Shown: piece after piece, positions 1 to 5,818 of the stretch
Layout: each line of letters starts with the position of its first letter
Numbering within the stretch: the stretch's first letter is position 1
Assembly: GCA_025450475.1 (NCBI GenBank)
Contig: JANWHJ010000087.1
Span: 1 to 7,786, forward strand
DNA: 7,786 bases
Source: Nitrososphaera sp.
GTDB lineage: Archaea > Thermoproteota > Nitrososphaeria > Nitrososphaerales > Nitrososphaeraceae
Direction of reading: 5' to 3'
The notes under the pieces: model-generated
Seen by the model: the letters and a program-made list of their open reading frames with translations, nothing else
Database searches by the model: none
What the model was told of the DNA's origin: nothing
Translations under genes and position numbers: made by a program

Positions 1-104
1 CAAGCCTCTATATTGTTATTTTGAGCGAAAGTAAACGTGATGAAATCTCTTACGCTGATCGTGCCCCCGTAGAATCCGGAATGAAAACTAGAGGGGATGC
101 AGTC
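1..104. other. Left-edge stretch without a supportable gene
   Basis: This stretch follows the stop codon of the DUF45 peptidase gene and runs to the window edge. The plus strand has a frame open from base 3 to a stop at 276-278, but it runs antisense through the zinc site of the peptidase, so I do not call it. The minus strand is also open to the edge in the peptidase frame beyond its TAG stop, without any start codon. A TATA-like element (tctatatt, 7-14) could serve a minus-strand gene beginning left of the window. Nothing else is recognisable. Confidence 0.5.
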
Positions 105-860
105 CTAGCCTATTTTTATCACTGGCGCATAGCTGGTAAGCCATTGCTTGTGCTTTTTGTACTCTGGGTCAGCTTCCTTTACCAGCTGCCAGAACCGCGG
201 CGAATGATCCAGTTCTACCAGATGCATGAGCTCGTGGATAATGACATAATCAATCACCTCTGGAGGGGCTGCGGCTAGGAGCAGGTTAAAGTTCAGATTG
301 CCTTTTTTCGAGCAGCTGGCCCACCTCGACTTTTGGCTCTTTATCAACACCCTGTTGTATTTCAGGCCTAGCCTGTCGGCAATCGCCGGGAGGCGCTGTG
401 CTATTCTCGTGCCGGTCTGCGCTCTGTACCATTCCTGCACTTCATGCTTGTACATGCGTCTGTCAACTACGTGAAAGGTTATCACCTTCATTGCTTCAGA
501 GACAACTGCAGACGGTTGTCTGTCCTTTACAATGTGGAAACGATACTTGCTGCCAAGGAAATAGATCGTGCCTGGCTCGAGCGTACCACAGCGCTCCTTT
601 AGCTTTCTATAGTGCAGCGACGTCTTGATTATCCAGTCCCTCTTGGCAGAAACAAAACTCTCGAGCTCTTCGGTGCTATAGTCAGGCGGGACGATTGCTA
701 CTACACCGTCGATGTCTGAGACGAGCCTTAGCCTCCTTACCCTCTTGCTTGTACGAATGCCGATCGTTAAGGCGCTGCCGGTAAGGTCAAGCGACAAAGA
801 CAAATCATTTATCCACTTTTGTCGGTCATTAAAGAATTTTTTGCAAAAGAGATATAGCAT
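105..860 (-). CDS. YgjP/SprT-like zinc metallopeptidase (DUF45 family)
   Basis: Predicted cytoplasmic zinc-dependent metallopeptidase of the YgjP/DUF45 (M48-like) family; substrates of most members are unknown. As annotated it has 251 residues. The family signature is clear: KSRWASC at 177-183, then the HExxH motif H209-E210-L-M-H213, and a third likely zinc ligand H219 in the DHSPRFW segment, five residues after the second histidine. The C-terminal half is the catalytic domain; residues 25-130 form the usual beta-rich N-terminal part. There is no signal peptide or membrane segment. The ATG at 858-860 is the only ATG near the domain, but no TATA box lies at the right distance before it, and the promoter of the divergent gene falls inside its first codons. 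An in-frame TTG at 801-803 (232 residues) is a credible alternative. The family call is firm; the start is not. Confidence 0.9.
   Translation of the reverse strand: MLYLFCKKFFNDRQKWINDLSLSLDLTGSALTIGIRTSKRVRRLRLVSDIDGVVAIVPPDYSTEELESFVSAKRDWIIKTSLHYRKLKERCGTLEPGTIYFLGSKYRFHIVKDRQPSAVVSEAMKVITFHVVDRRMYKHEVQEWYRAQTGTRIAQRLPAIADRLGLKYNRVLIKSQKSRWASCSKKGNLNFNLLLAAAPPEVIDYVIIHELMHLVELDHSPRFWQLVKEADPEYKKHKQWLTSYAPVIKIG
851..858 (+). promoter_or_regulatory. TATA box for the 78-residue gene
   Basis: The octamer gatatagc is preceded by a purine-rich TFB-recognition-like stretch (gcaaaaga, 843-850) and centred 26-27 bases before the ATG at 881. This predicts a transcript starting at or next to the start codon, that is a leaderless mRNA. 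The box lies within the 5' codons annotated for the divergent peptidase gene. Confidence 0.6.
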
Positions 861-880
861 TTCAAGCGCTACTCATCCGG

Positions 881-1117
881 ATGCCTCGGGGCACTAGGCT
901 GAAGGCCGGCGAATTGGTCGGCAGACTGGCGACGCTCGACATCGACGAAGGTGTCAGAATAGAAGGCGCTGCAGGCAAAATGTTTGTCAATAGAAACTCC
1001 TCAGGTGTTTTCGTGGTGCAATATGGTAATGACTTCCAGTACCTTGACTCTGCGAGGCAAGTGCTCAGTGCTATTAAGTCGAGGTTCAATGACAAGTACG
1101 TCGCATGGGCCTATTGA
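881..1117 (+). CDS. Small conserved-looking protein of unknown function, 78 residues
   Basis: I do not recognise this family. The product is a soluble 78-residue protein, with no cysteines or membrane segments. It starts basic (PRGTRLKAGE), has a probable beta-rich middle (residues 20-52, with VRIEG, KMFVNR and GVFVVQYG) and ends in a helix with several aromatics (residues 56-78, ending in WAY). The ATG at 881 is supported by a TATA box 26-27 bases upstream, which implies leaderless translation. The gene is divergent from the DUF45 peptidase with 20 bases between annotated starts and convergent with top6A, from which it is separated by 51 bases. A reverse-strand frame (862-1095) is open over the same bases, but the plus-strand protein has the more natural composition and the promoter. 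It is a good coding candidate; the function is unknown. Confidence 0.75.
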   Translation: MPRGTRLKAGELVGRLATLDIDEGVRIEGAAGKMFVNRNSSGVFVVQYGNDFQYLDSARQVLSAIKSRFNDKYVAWAY

Positions 1118-1168
1118 ATAGAAATTCGAACCCTAACACAACACTTGCGGAAAGTATTATCTAATGAC

Positions 1169-2275
1169 CTAGATGACGCCTGCCTCGCGCAGTTTCTCGG
1201 GCAGATACACTTCGGCTAGGTACTTGAAGCCATGTTTGAAGAACGCGTCGAGTTCACACTTCTCATTATTCTGCAGAAATATGTTTAGCTCTTTCTGCCA
1301 CTGCTTGTCCTGGAACCAGGGCTTTTTCTTCATGTCGTTTGCCCTGTTGATGTCTTCATCAGTCGCGGCAAGCCTTGCAACTTCAGGTATATTGTATTTG
1401 TAGATGTCAGAGAACATCATGCCGAGGACTTTTGCGTCGGGCGTGACAAGCCTGTCGCTGTCGTAGCTCAACGACTCGCTGCCGATCTTGTAGCGGAGCG
1501 CTATGCCGAGGCCCCACGGGTCGGCGTCTGCAAACACCACCACCGGTTTTTTCCACTCTTCGTTGAGCGCCTTGACCATCATCCTGGTAGCCCTGTCCGG
1601 CTCGCCCGACCCGGTCATCAGGATCGCGTTATATTTCTGGATAAAGCCGGACTTGCGGATGTTGTTGAGCACGGTGTCCTTTTCCACGACCATCACAAAG
1701 TCCGCCTTGACCTTTATGATCTCGACGTCGCGGATGTTGGTAGGTATCAGCTGCGATGTCGCCCTACTGCCAAGGTTGCAGTCTATGACATCGCCCCCAA
1801 CTCTTAGCGTGATCGGCCCGGAGATCATGCCCTTTGGCTTTGAGGTGACAGAGAACTCTTCCCTCGGGACGCCCGTCAAGAGCTCGATTGCCTTTATTGC
1901 GTCGTCAGAATTTTCCTGGCCTGCCCAGAACTTTTGCTTGTTCTTTTCGTCGCCTACCGTGCTGAGTGTGGCATAGTACATGCCCCTTATTGTGCTCTCC
2001 ATTTCTTCGTCCAGCAGCCTGCGGACGGCGTTTGCCATCACGAGGTACTGGGTAAATGTTGGGATTTTCTTGGTGCTGTCTGGGCTTATGCCGACTGTCT
2101 TGTCGCCGATCGTGAGCATCCTCTTTGAATCGGACCAAACTGTATTGTCCGAGCCCACTTTCGGGACGTTCAGCACGGGCATTGTCTTTTGGACCATCAA
2201 GTCTGTGCTAACATCTTTCATTATCTGCCTAATCTTCTTGACGACTTCCTGGTGGCGCTTGTCAGTCGTCGGCAT
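1169..2275 (-). CDS. top6A: DNA topoisomerase VI subunit A (Spo11-like)
   Basis: Catalytic subunit of the archaeal type IIB topoisomerase, which with Top6B makes an A2B2 enzyme that cuts both strands through a 5'-phosphotyrosyl link and relaxes or decatenates DNA using ATP. The 368-residue length is normal for the family. The 5Y-CAP winged-helix domain spans roughly 70-145 with the catalytic segment IRGMYY at 96-101; by alignment with Spo11 the nucleophile should be Y101. The Toprim domain follows, with E198 in VVEKD and D250/D252 in DADPWG as metal ligands, and the characteristic GSGEPDRATR at 222-231. The ATG lies inside the end of top6B (14-base overlap) and has a strong ribosome-binding site, consistent with co-expression of the two subunits. 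All key residues are present, and the gene looks intact. Confidence 0.97.
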   Translation of the reverse strand: MPTTDKRHQEVVKKIRQIMKDVSTDLMVQKTMPVLNVPKVGSDNTVWSDSKRMLTIGDKTVGISPDSTKKIPTFTQYLVMANAVRRLLDEEMESTIRGMYYATLSTVGDEKNKQKFWAGQENSDDAIKAIELLTGVPREEFSVTSKPKGMISGPITLRVGGDVIDCNLGSRATSQLIPTNIRDVEIIKVKADFVMVVEKDTVLNNIRKSGFIQKYNAILMTGSGEPDRATRMMVKALNEEWKKPVVVFADADPWGLGIALRYKIGSESLSYDSDRLVTPDAKVLGMMFSDIYKYNIPEVARLAATDEDINRANDMKKKPWFQDKQWQKELNIFLQNNEKCELDAFFKHGFKYLAEVYLPEKLREAGVI

Positions 2276-4265
2276 TTACTTTCTTCCTCCCCTTTGACTT
2301 GCCCTCGATCACTGCATCCAGAGTTGCCTGCTTGTCTTTCTTCTGAAGCGTTTCAGGAATCTTTTCCTTCATGCTCTTTGGCTTTGAGAGCTTGCCCTTT
2401 TTCCTTGCAGCGTTGATTGCGATCTGCTCCCTGTCAGGCTTGATCACTTCGCCGTCTATTTCGACTGCCTCTTCAACCTCTTCTTCAAGGCGCTCGCTGG
2501 TGATCTTGTCTTCCTTTTCCACGACTTGAGCACCGGCTTGTTGCTCGATCTTTACATGCCTTTCTGCCAGCTCGGTGAAAGCCTGTTCGAGCTTGGCCGA
2601 GTCGATTTTGATCGATTCGGAAATCGCGCTTACGACCAGTGGAATGTAAAACTTGTACAGGTTAAGCCTGCCCGCGGCCTCTTTCATGCGCAGCTCTCTT
2701 CTGATCTGCGCGCTCACCTTTCTGTACAGTTCAGACAAGCAGGATTTCATGTATTTTTTTAGCTCGCCTTCAGAGGCTATGCTCTCCTTGCCCGCAGTTT
2801 TGTACGGGATCTTGGTGGAGCAGATATGGAAGAATACATGCAGCGGCAAGAGCTCTACTGCCCTGTCAGACTTTACTTCCACATTTGCAAACTCCTTTGC
2901 CTCTTGTTTAGTAATACCCATCCTGTTTATTGGTACCTCAGATACAACTTCTCTAGCAACATCAGATCCTTCATCGTACAATAGAGGGATCTTGTTTGCA
3001 AACCGGTAGAGCTTAAACGAAGGTATGTCCCCTCCATACGCGATGCCGCATTCGACTATGGTCGGTCTGTTGTTGATTACGCAGGTGCGCGAAGCATAGG
3101 CAGTCAGCGACGGCTTTAGTACCTTGACAGTAATTTGCGGCCGCTGGACTTCGGGGGCGCTTGTGCCTTCAACCGATGGGACGACCTCCTTAGTGGTAAC
3201 TATTGTGTATTCAGAAGTCATGCCGGTGGTCAGGATCTCTTCGCCGATTGGGCTTAGGTGATCTGTGTTTGCCTGCTGGAACGCGGTATGCTTGCATATT
3301 TTGACTATTTCGATAAGCTCGTTCTCGCTGTACTTGTCGGCGAGCTTGTTCTCCACGCAGGCCTTGGCAATAATGTCTTTTGCCTTTTCGCTTGACATCT
3401 TTTGGAACGACGCAGACAGGATTCCTTGGAGCGTCGTCTTTTGATTCATGAAATTCATTATCGCTTTTTTCAGCGTCTGGAGGTCCATGTCTGCCGGGTG
3501 GGGAAGGACTTCCTTTGCGGGCTGCGGCATCACTTCTGTCCTTCGATCGAACGTGACCTTGCCCTCGTCTGTTTCATATTCAATGATGGCGTAAGGGTTG
3601 ACGACGCTTGTCTGGCTGATGTATTCGTTGATCTTGCTCTTCATGTTGTTTCTTGTAATTGGCGAAAGCTTTGCGTGGAGTATTGCCTCAACCCTGAACC
3701 CAGAGTCGCCAGCGATCATGCTCTCCTCCCCCTTTACAGTTTTTTTGGCAAGAACGATCGGCTTATTCGTGCTGATATCAGTCCGAAGCTCAAAGTAGGA
3801 TTCAAAGCCTTCTTCATGCGACTTTGACCAGACCTTGAGCGGGTGGATGGTGTCTTTAGTTGAAAAGGCGGCTATCATCTTGAGGCCAACGCCAAAAAGG
3901 CCGCGCTGCTGCTTCTCGACGTACTTGCCTGATGTCAGGAACGAGCAGACCGCGACAGGCACCTTGTCCGACGGCACCCCGATGCCGTTGTCTTCACAGG
4001 TAATAGTCCAGAGATCGTTTTCCTGGTCGAGCATCTTGAGCGACAGCGATATTTTTGGGAGCACGTGGCTGGTCTCACAGGAGTCAAGCGAGTTTTCGAT
4101 GAGCTCCCTTACTGCCATGTACAGGATGCGCTCTGTTGTAAAGCCCGCCAGAGCAGAATTGTCGACAAAGAATTCCGACTCGGCCTTCTTGTCGTATCTA
4201 ACCTTTACTTTCGTCGCAGGCTTTTGCTGCGCAGCTGCAACTTCGACAGTAGCCTTTTGCGTCAA
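2262..4265 (-). CDS. top6B: DNA topoisomerase VI subunit B (GHKL ATPase)
   Basis: ATPase subunit of topoisomerase VI; ATP binding dimerises the subunits and gates DNA passage through the Top6A cleavage centre. In the 667 residues the GHKL fold is clear: RELIENSLD at 53-61 (E54 as likely base, N58 for magnesium), DNGIG at 92-96, and the lid glycines RGLFGVG at 121-127. An H2TH-type insert follows (about 260-350, ending LSPIGEEIL), then the transducer domain (about 375-575) with RFANKIPLLYDEG at 421-433 and STKIPYKTAGKE at 483-494, where the switch lysine is expected. The last 90 or so residues are highly charged, with an acidic run near 591-601 and a lysine-rich end, longer than a minimal Top6B. 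The start is TTG; an in-frame TGA nine codons upstream and a TATA box 30 bases upstream leave little alternative. First gene of the top6BA operon. Confidence 0.97.
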   Translation of the reverse strand: MTQKATVEVAAAQQKPATKVKVRYDKKAESEFFVDNSALAGFTTERILYMAVRELIENSLDSCETSHVLPKISLSLKMLDQENDLWTITCEDNGIGVPSDKVPVAVCSFLTSGKYVEKQQRGLFGVGLKMIAAFSTKDTIHPLKVWSKSHEEGFESYFELRTDISTNKPIVLAKKTVKGEESMIAGDSGFRVEAILHAKLSPITRNNMKSKINEYISQTSVVNPYAIIEYETDEGKVTFDRRTEVMPQPAKEVLPHPADMDLQTLKKAIMNFMNQKTTLQGILSASFQKMSSEKAKDIIAKACVENKLADKYSENELIEIVKICKHTAFQQANTDHLSPIGEEILTTGMTSEYTIVTTKEVVPSVEGTSAPEVQRPQITVKVLKPSLTAYASRTCVINNRPTIVECGIAYGGDIPSFKLYRFANKIPLLYDEGSDVAREVVSEVPINRMGITKQEAKEFANVEVKSDRAVELLPLHVFFHICSTKIPYKTAGKESIASEGELKKYMKSCLSELYRKVSAQIRRELRMKEAAGRLNLYKFYIPLVVSAISESIKIDSAKLEQAFTELAERHVKIEQQAGAQVVEKEDKITSERLEEEVEEAVEIDGEVIKPDREQIAINAARKKGKLSKPKSMKEKIPETLQKKDKQATLDAVIEGKSKGRKKVNADD
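2286..2290 (-). promoter_or_regulatory. Shine-Dalgarno sequence of top6A
   Basis: On the minus strand the sequence reads GGAGG (within aggggaggaag), ending 10 bases before the top6A ATG, inside the last codons of top6B. It is the only strong Shine-Dalgarno match I see before a start in this window. That fits a gene internal to an operon, while the genes with their own promoters appear leaderless. It confirms the ATG at 2273-2275 as the top6A start. Confidence 0.75.
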
Positions 4266-4290
4266 TGACGTTGAGACTATTTCGCTAACT

Positions 4291-4299
4291 CAATTTAAC
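4291..4299 (-). promoter_or_regulatory. Probable TATA box of the top6BA operon
   Basis: The minus strand reads gttaaattg after a purine/A-rich stretch (cgtaaaaa) that could be the TFB-recognition element. Its centre is 30 bases before the TTG start of top6B, predicting a transcript with only a few untranslated bases. A second A/T-rich site (aaatttatcg, about 4307-4316) further upstream could serve instead and would give a leader of about 20 bases. Confidence 0.5.
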
Positions 4300-4334
4300 T
4301 TTTTACGATAAATTTCTTGACTCACAGGATAAAT

Positions 4335-4496
4335 CTAGTCTATCTGAGAGCCGTATGGCGTAGTCGCGCTTTTCAGCTCTTGTATTTTGAAACTCTGCAG
4401 CTCTATCAAGAGCCGCTTTTTGCCTTTTTGGACGACGATAAAGTCAGAACCAGAGCCCACTATCGCGCAATCTACAAGGTCTTTAAGTTGCGTCAT
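4335..4496 (-). CDS. Probable small protein, 53 residues, unknown function
   Basis: A short ATG-to-TAG frame fills most of what looks like a gap upstream of top6B. The 53-residue product has an ordinary soluble-protein composition: an N-terminal helix-like stretch (TQLKDLVDC), then two probable beta strands, DFIVVQKG at 18-25 and KRLLIELQSFKI at 27-38, and a polar tail. I recognise no family. Support for it being a gene is a TATA box (ttatatg on the minus strand) centred 26-27 bases before the ATG, the same leaderless geometry as the neighbouring genes, and codons that read naturally on this strand. It ends 69 bases before the top6B start and is divergent from the SemiSWEET gene. The overlapping plus-strand frame (4317-4574) is rich in Arg, Cys and Trp and is best read as its shadow. 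No homology search was possible. Confidence 0.6.
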   Translation of the reverse strand: MTQLKDLVDCAIVGSGSDFIVVQKGKKRLLIELQSFKIQELKSATTPYGSQID

Positions 4497-4518
4497 GCAA
4501 TAAGGTGCCGCCCTTTGC

Positions 4519-4526
4519 CATATAAC
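4519..4526 (-). promoter_or_regulatory. TATA box for the 53-residue gene
   Basis: The minus strand reads gttatatg, centred 26-27 bases upstream of the ATG at 4494-4496. This is the optimal spacing for transcription beginning at the start codon. It lies back to back with the SemiSWEET TATA box (4543-4550) in a 78-base divergent spacer. Confidence 0.55.
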
Positions 4527-4542
4527 TGCTGGCAGGGCAGAG

Positions 4543-4550
4543 TTTTAATA
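4543..4550 (+). promoter_or_regulatory. TATA box of the SemiSWEET gene
   Basis: The octamer ttttaata is centred 28-29 bases before the ATG at 4575. This spacing predicts a leaderless transcript starting near 4573-4575, and decides for this ATG over any start further upstream in the same open frame. Confidence 0.6.
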
Positions 4551-4574
4551 GGCTTTTTCTGGAAATGCAATCAG

Positions 4575-4886
4575 ATGCTTTTTATGCTGCTAAAGCAAGC
4601 CCTGCAACCTGACACGCTGATATCTATAACAGGCGTTGCGGCAGCGGCTCTCACCACCTCCAGTTTTTTGCCCCAGATATTCAAGGCTTACAGGACAAAG
4701 AGCATGGAAGACGTCTCCAGATACCTGATGAGCTTTTTCGCCACGGGCACTGTGCTCTGGATGGCCTACGGGATGTTCAAGAGCGACTGGGTGATAATAG
4801 GCGCAAATGCGACTGCATCGGCTTTTAACATAATACTGCTTTACATGAAGTTTGCATACCGTAAAAAGCCCACCAAGGTTGCCTAG
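4575..4886 (+). CDS. SemiSWEET-type sugar transporter (PQ-loop/MtN3 family)
   Basis: Small membrane protein of the SemiSWEET family, which dimerises to form a bidirectional sugar transporter. The 103 residues contain three predicted membrane helices: about 14-35, 48-69 and 72-95. The PQ-loop signature is at P33-Q34 in SFLPQIFKAYRTKS, followed by SMEDVSRY as in the MtN3 family. W62 and N78 lie 16 residues apart, as do the Trp and Asn of the sugar pocket in characterised SemiSWEETs. The C-terminus is basic (RKKPTK) and probably cytoplasmic. The frame is open upstream to 4317, but that part looks non-coding on this strand, overlaps the opposite small gene and contains this gene's promoter, so I start at ATG 4575 (a second ATG at 4584 is possible). 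The stop shares a CTAG with the stop of the convergent gene. The natural substrate cannot be told from sequence. Confidence 0.9.
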   Translation: MLFMLLKQALQPDTLISITGVAAAALTTSSFLPQIFKAYRTKSMEDVSRYLMSFFATGTVLWMAYGMFKSDWVIIGANATASAFNIILLYMKFAYRKKPTKVA

Positions 4887-5089
4887 ACGTCGCTGTCATG
4901 CGTGAATTGGTAGGGGTTGTTGCGCTGACTCTGGGTTATGGCTGCAAGAGTGTTCCTGACAAGCTGGTACGTGCTGTCATGGCACTGGCACGTGCACATT
5001 CTTGTTATGGTGGACGAATTGACTATTTCTCTAATTATGCCCTTGCATGACCCGTGTTCGTTATTAACGCAGTCGTCCGACTTGAACAC
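4883..5089 (-). CDS. Small Cys/His-rich, probable zinc-binding protein
   Basis: A 68-residue soluble protein (71 from the alternative TTG). Four to six likely metal ligands are seen: the first group is a Cys, then a His and Cys in the segment DDCVNNEHGSCKG, and the second is CTCQCH about 17 residues later. This spacing resembles a small zinc knuckle or ribbon; similar Cys-x-Cys-x-Cys-His endings occur in small uncharacterised proteins of archaea and actinobacteria. The rest is polar, ending in a Gln/Asn-rich tail. I choose the GTG at 5087-5089 because a TATA box is centred 25 bases upstream; the TTG at 5096-5098 is only about 16 bases from that box, and a stop lies just upstream of it in frame. 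Function unknown; nucleic-acid or protein binding is a guess from the fold class only. Confidence 0.72.
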   Translation of the reverse strand: MFKSDDCVNNEHGSCKGIIREIVNSSTITRMCTCQCHDSTYQLVRNTLAAITQSQRNNPYQFTHDSDV

Positions 5090-5110
5090 AACATTCAAAC
5101 GAGCGGACCG

Positions 5111-5117
5111 TATTTAT
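5111..5117 (-). promoter_or_regulatory. TATA box of the Cys/His-rich gene
   Basis: The minus strand reads ataaata, centred 25 bases before the GTG at 5089. It favours that GTG as the start, with a leaderless transcript. It lies in the short divergent spacer shared with the cupin promoter. Confidence 0.5.
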
Positions 5118-5130
5118 GTTAATGGAAATT

Positions 5131-5138
5131 GTTAAATC
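5131..5138 (+). promoter_or_regulatory. TATA box of the cupin gene
   Basis: The octamer gttaaatc is centred 25-26 bases before the ATG at 5160 and preceded by ggaaatt, which resembles a TFB-recognition element. It predicts a leaderless transcript. Confidence 0.5.
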
Positions 5139-5159
5139 ATTTTTTACACCTTTTCTTCC

Positions 5160-5531
5160 ATGGGCATTTATTCTGAAAGCAGGCCGTGGGGCAGGTTTGA
5201 AAAGTTCCACGAAAACAAACCCTGCACAGTCAAGCTGATCTATGTCAACACACATTCCAGGCTCAGCCTGCAGTACCACAACAAGCGGTCTGAATTCTGG
5301 AAGATAGTCAAGGGCACTGCGATGGTCGAGCTGGAAGGCAAGACGATCATTCTCACAGAAGGCGAAACCCTAATGATCCCTAGGCAGGCAAAGCACCGCG
5401 TGGGCGCGCTTGACAGCGATTGCGTGATACTTGAGATCGCGTACGGCAAGTTCGAGGAAAACGACATTGTGCGCATCGAAGACGACTACAAGAGGACAGC
5501 GATGCCCGAGACCCGGATGGCAGCCGCCTAG
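5160..5531 (+). CDS. Mannose-6-phosphate isomerase type II-like cupin
   Basis: Single-domain cupin of 123 residues matching the C-terminal isomerase domain of bifunctional ManC/GMP-PMI (type II) proteins; predicted to interconvert mannose-6-phosphate and fructose-6-phosphate, or to act on a related sugar phosphate. The signature runs from RPWGRFEKF (8-16) through RLSLQYHNKRSEFW (34-47), KGTAMVELEG (51-60), GETLMIP (68-74) and KHRVGAL (78-84) to NDIVRIEDDY (101-110). Probable metal ligands are Q38, H40, E45 and H79, all present. The nucleotidyltransferase domain of ManC is absent here, so activation to GDP-mannose would need another protein. The ATG start follows a TATA box at leaderless spacing. 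No sugar-nucleotide genes adjoin it. The family is firm; the exact substrate is inferred. Confidence 0.9.
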   Translation: MGIYSESRPWGRFEKFHENKPCTVKLIYVNTHSRLSLQYHNKRSEFWKIVKGTAMVELEGKTIILTEGETLMIPRQAKHRVGALDSDCVILEIAYGKFEENDIVRIEDDYKRTAMPETRMAAA

Positions 5532-5533
5532 GG

Positions 5534-5541
5534 TTGATATA
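5534..5541 (+). promoter_or_regulatory. TATA box of the 71-residue gene
   Basis: The octamer ttgatata begins three bases after the cupin stop codon and is centred 30 bases before the TTG at 5568. It supports separate transcription of the 71-residue gene with at most a few untranslated bases. Confidence 0.5.
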
Positions 5542-5567
5542 GCTGTGCTCAGGCAAATATTCCTGCT

Positions 5568-5783
5568 TTGGTAGAGCTGAAGATACTGAAGGCGAAAAAT
5601 AGCGAAGGGCTGTCTATTTACCTAGCGAAAAAGAACATTACAATAAACTCTGAAGGCGGCCCGCCCGTGCTAGAGATCACAAACGAGTACGGCAACTCGC
5701 TCAGATACGAAATTTCGGACAGCTATCACTTTGACAGCCTTCTGACAAACCTCTGGCAGTTTGTCAAGGATAGTCAGCATTAA
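5568..5783 (+). CDS. Small protein of unknown function, 71 residues
   Basis: I do not recognise this family. The product is soluble, without cysteines or membrane helices, and looks like a small antiparallel beta fold followed by a helix: strands near 2-8, 15-20, 23-27, 34-39 and 45-49, then a helix from about 54 to 67 with LLTNLWQFVKD. The start is TTG; an in-frame TGA lies eleven codons upstream with no ATG or GTG between, and a TATA box sits 30 bases upstream. The cupin gene ends 36 bases before it and the PyrD-like gene starts 35 bases after it, each with its own promoter, so shared function with either is not implied. Coding is likely from length, composition and promoter. Confidence 0.72.
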   Translation: MVELKILKAKNSEGLSIYLAKKNITINSEGGPPVLEITNEYGNSLRYEISDSYHFDSLLTNLWQFVKDSQH

Positions 5784-5785
5784 GA

Positions 5786-5793
5786 CTATATAG
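5786..5793 (+). promoter_or_regulatory. TATA box of the PyrD-like gene
   Basis: The octamer ctatatag is the best TATA match in the window. It lies two bases past the stop of the 71-residue gene and is centred 29-30 bases before the GTG at 5819. It supports that GTG as start and a nearly leaderless transcript. Confidence 0.65.
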
Positions 5794-5818
5794 GAAAGTG
5801 GAATAGCGGCAATAGACA

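Noticed and set aside
37..58. C box (gtgatga) followed 11 bases later by ctga, suggesting a C/D box guide RNA
   Set aside because: No matching C' and D boxes follow at the expected spacing, so the pair is probably accidental.
1..104. Minus-strand frame continuing in phase after the TAG of the peptidase gene (possible readthrough or pyrrolysine)
   Set aside because: The protein ends naturally for its family just before the TAG, and 34 open codons by chance are not rare. No start codon or sign of recoding is present.
3..278. Plus-strand frame open from the left edge, possibly the end of a gene entering the window
   Set aside because: Two thirds of it are antisense to the conserved zinc-site region of the DUF45 peptidase, and the product shows no recognisable domain. 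Only bases 3-104 could be independent, and this is too little to support a gene.
1503..1976. 157-codon plus-strand frame
   Set aside because: Antisense to the Toprim region of top6A; composition is that of a shadow and there is no promoter.
3835..4311. 158-codon plus-strand frame
   Set aside because: Antisense to the GHKL domain of top6B and across its promoter; no recognisable protein features.
4400..4430. Small hairpin (gctct/agagc, 4-base loop) followed by T-rich runs, like a plus-strand terminator
   Set aside because: No plus-strand gene ends nearby, the stem is only 5 bp, and the site lies in the probable 53-codon minus-strand gene.
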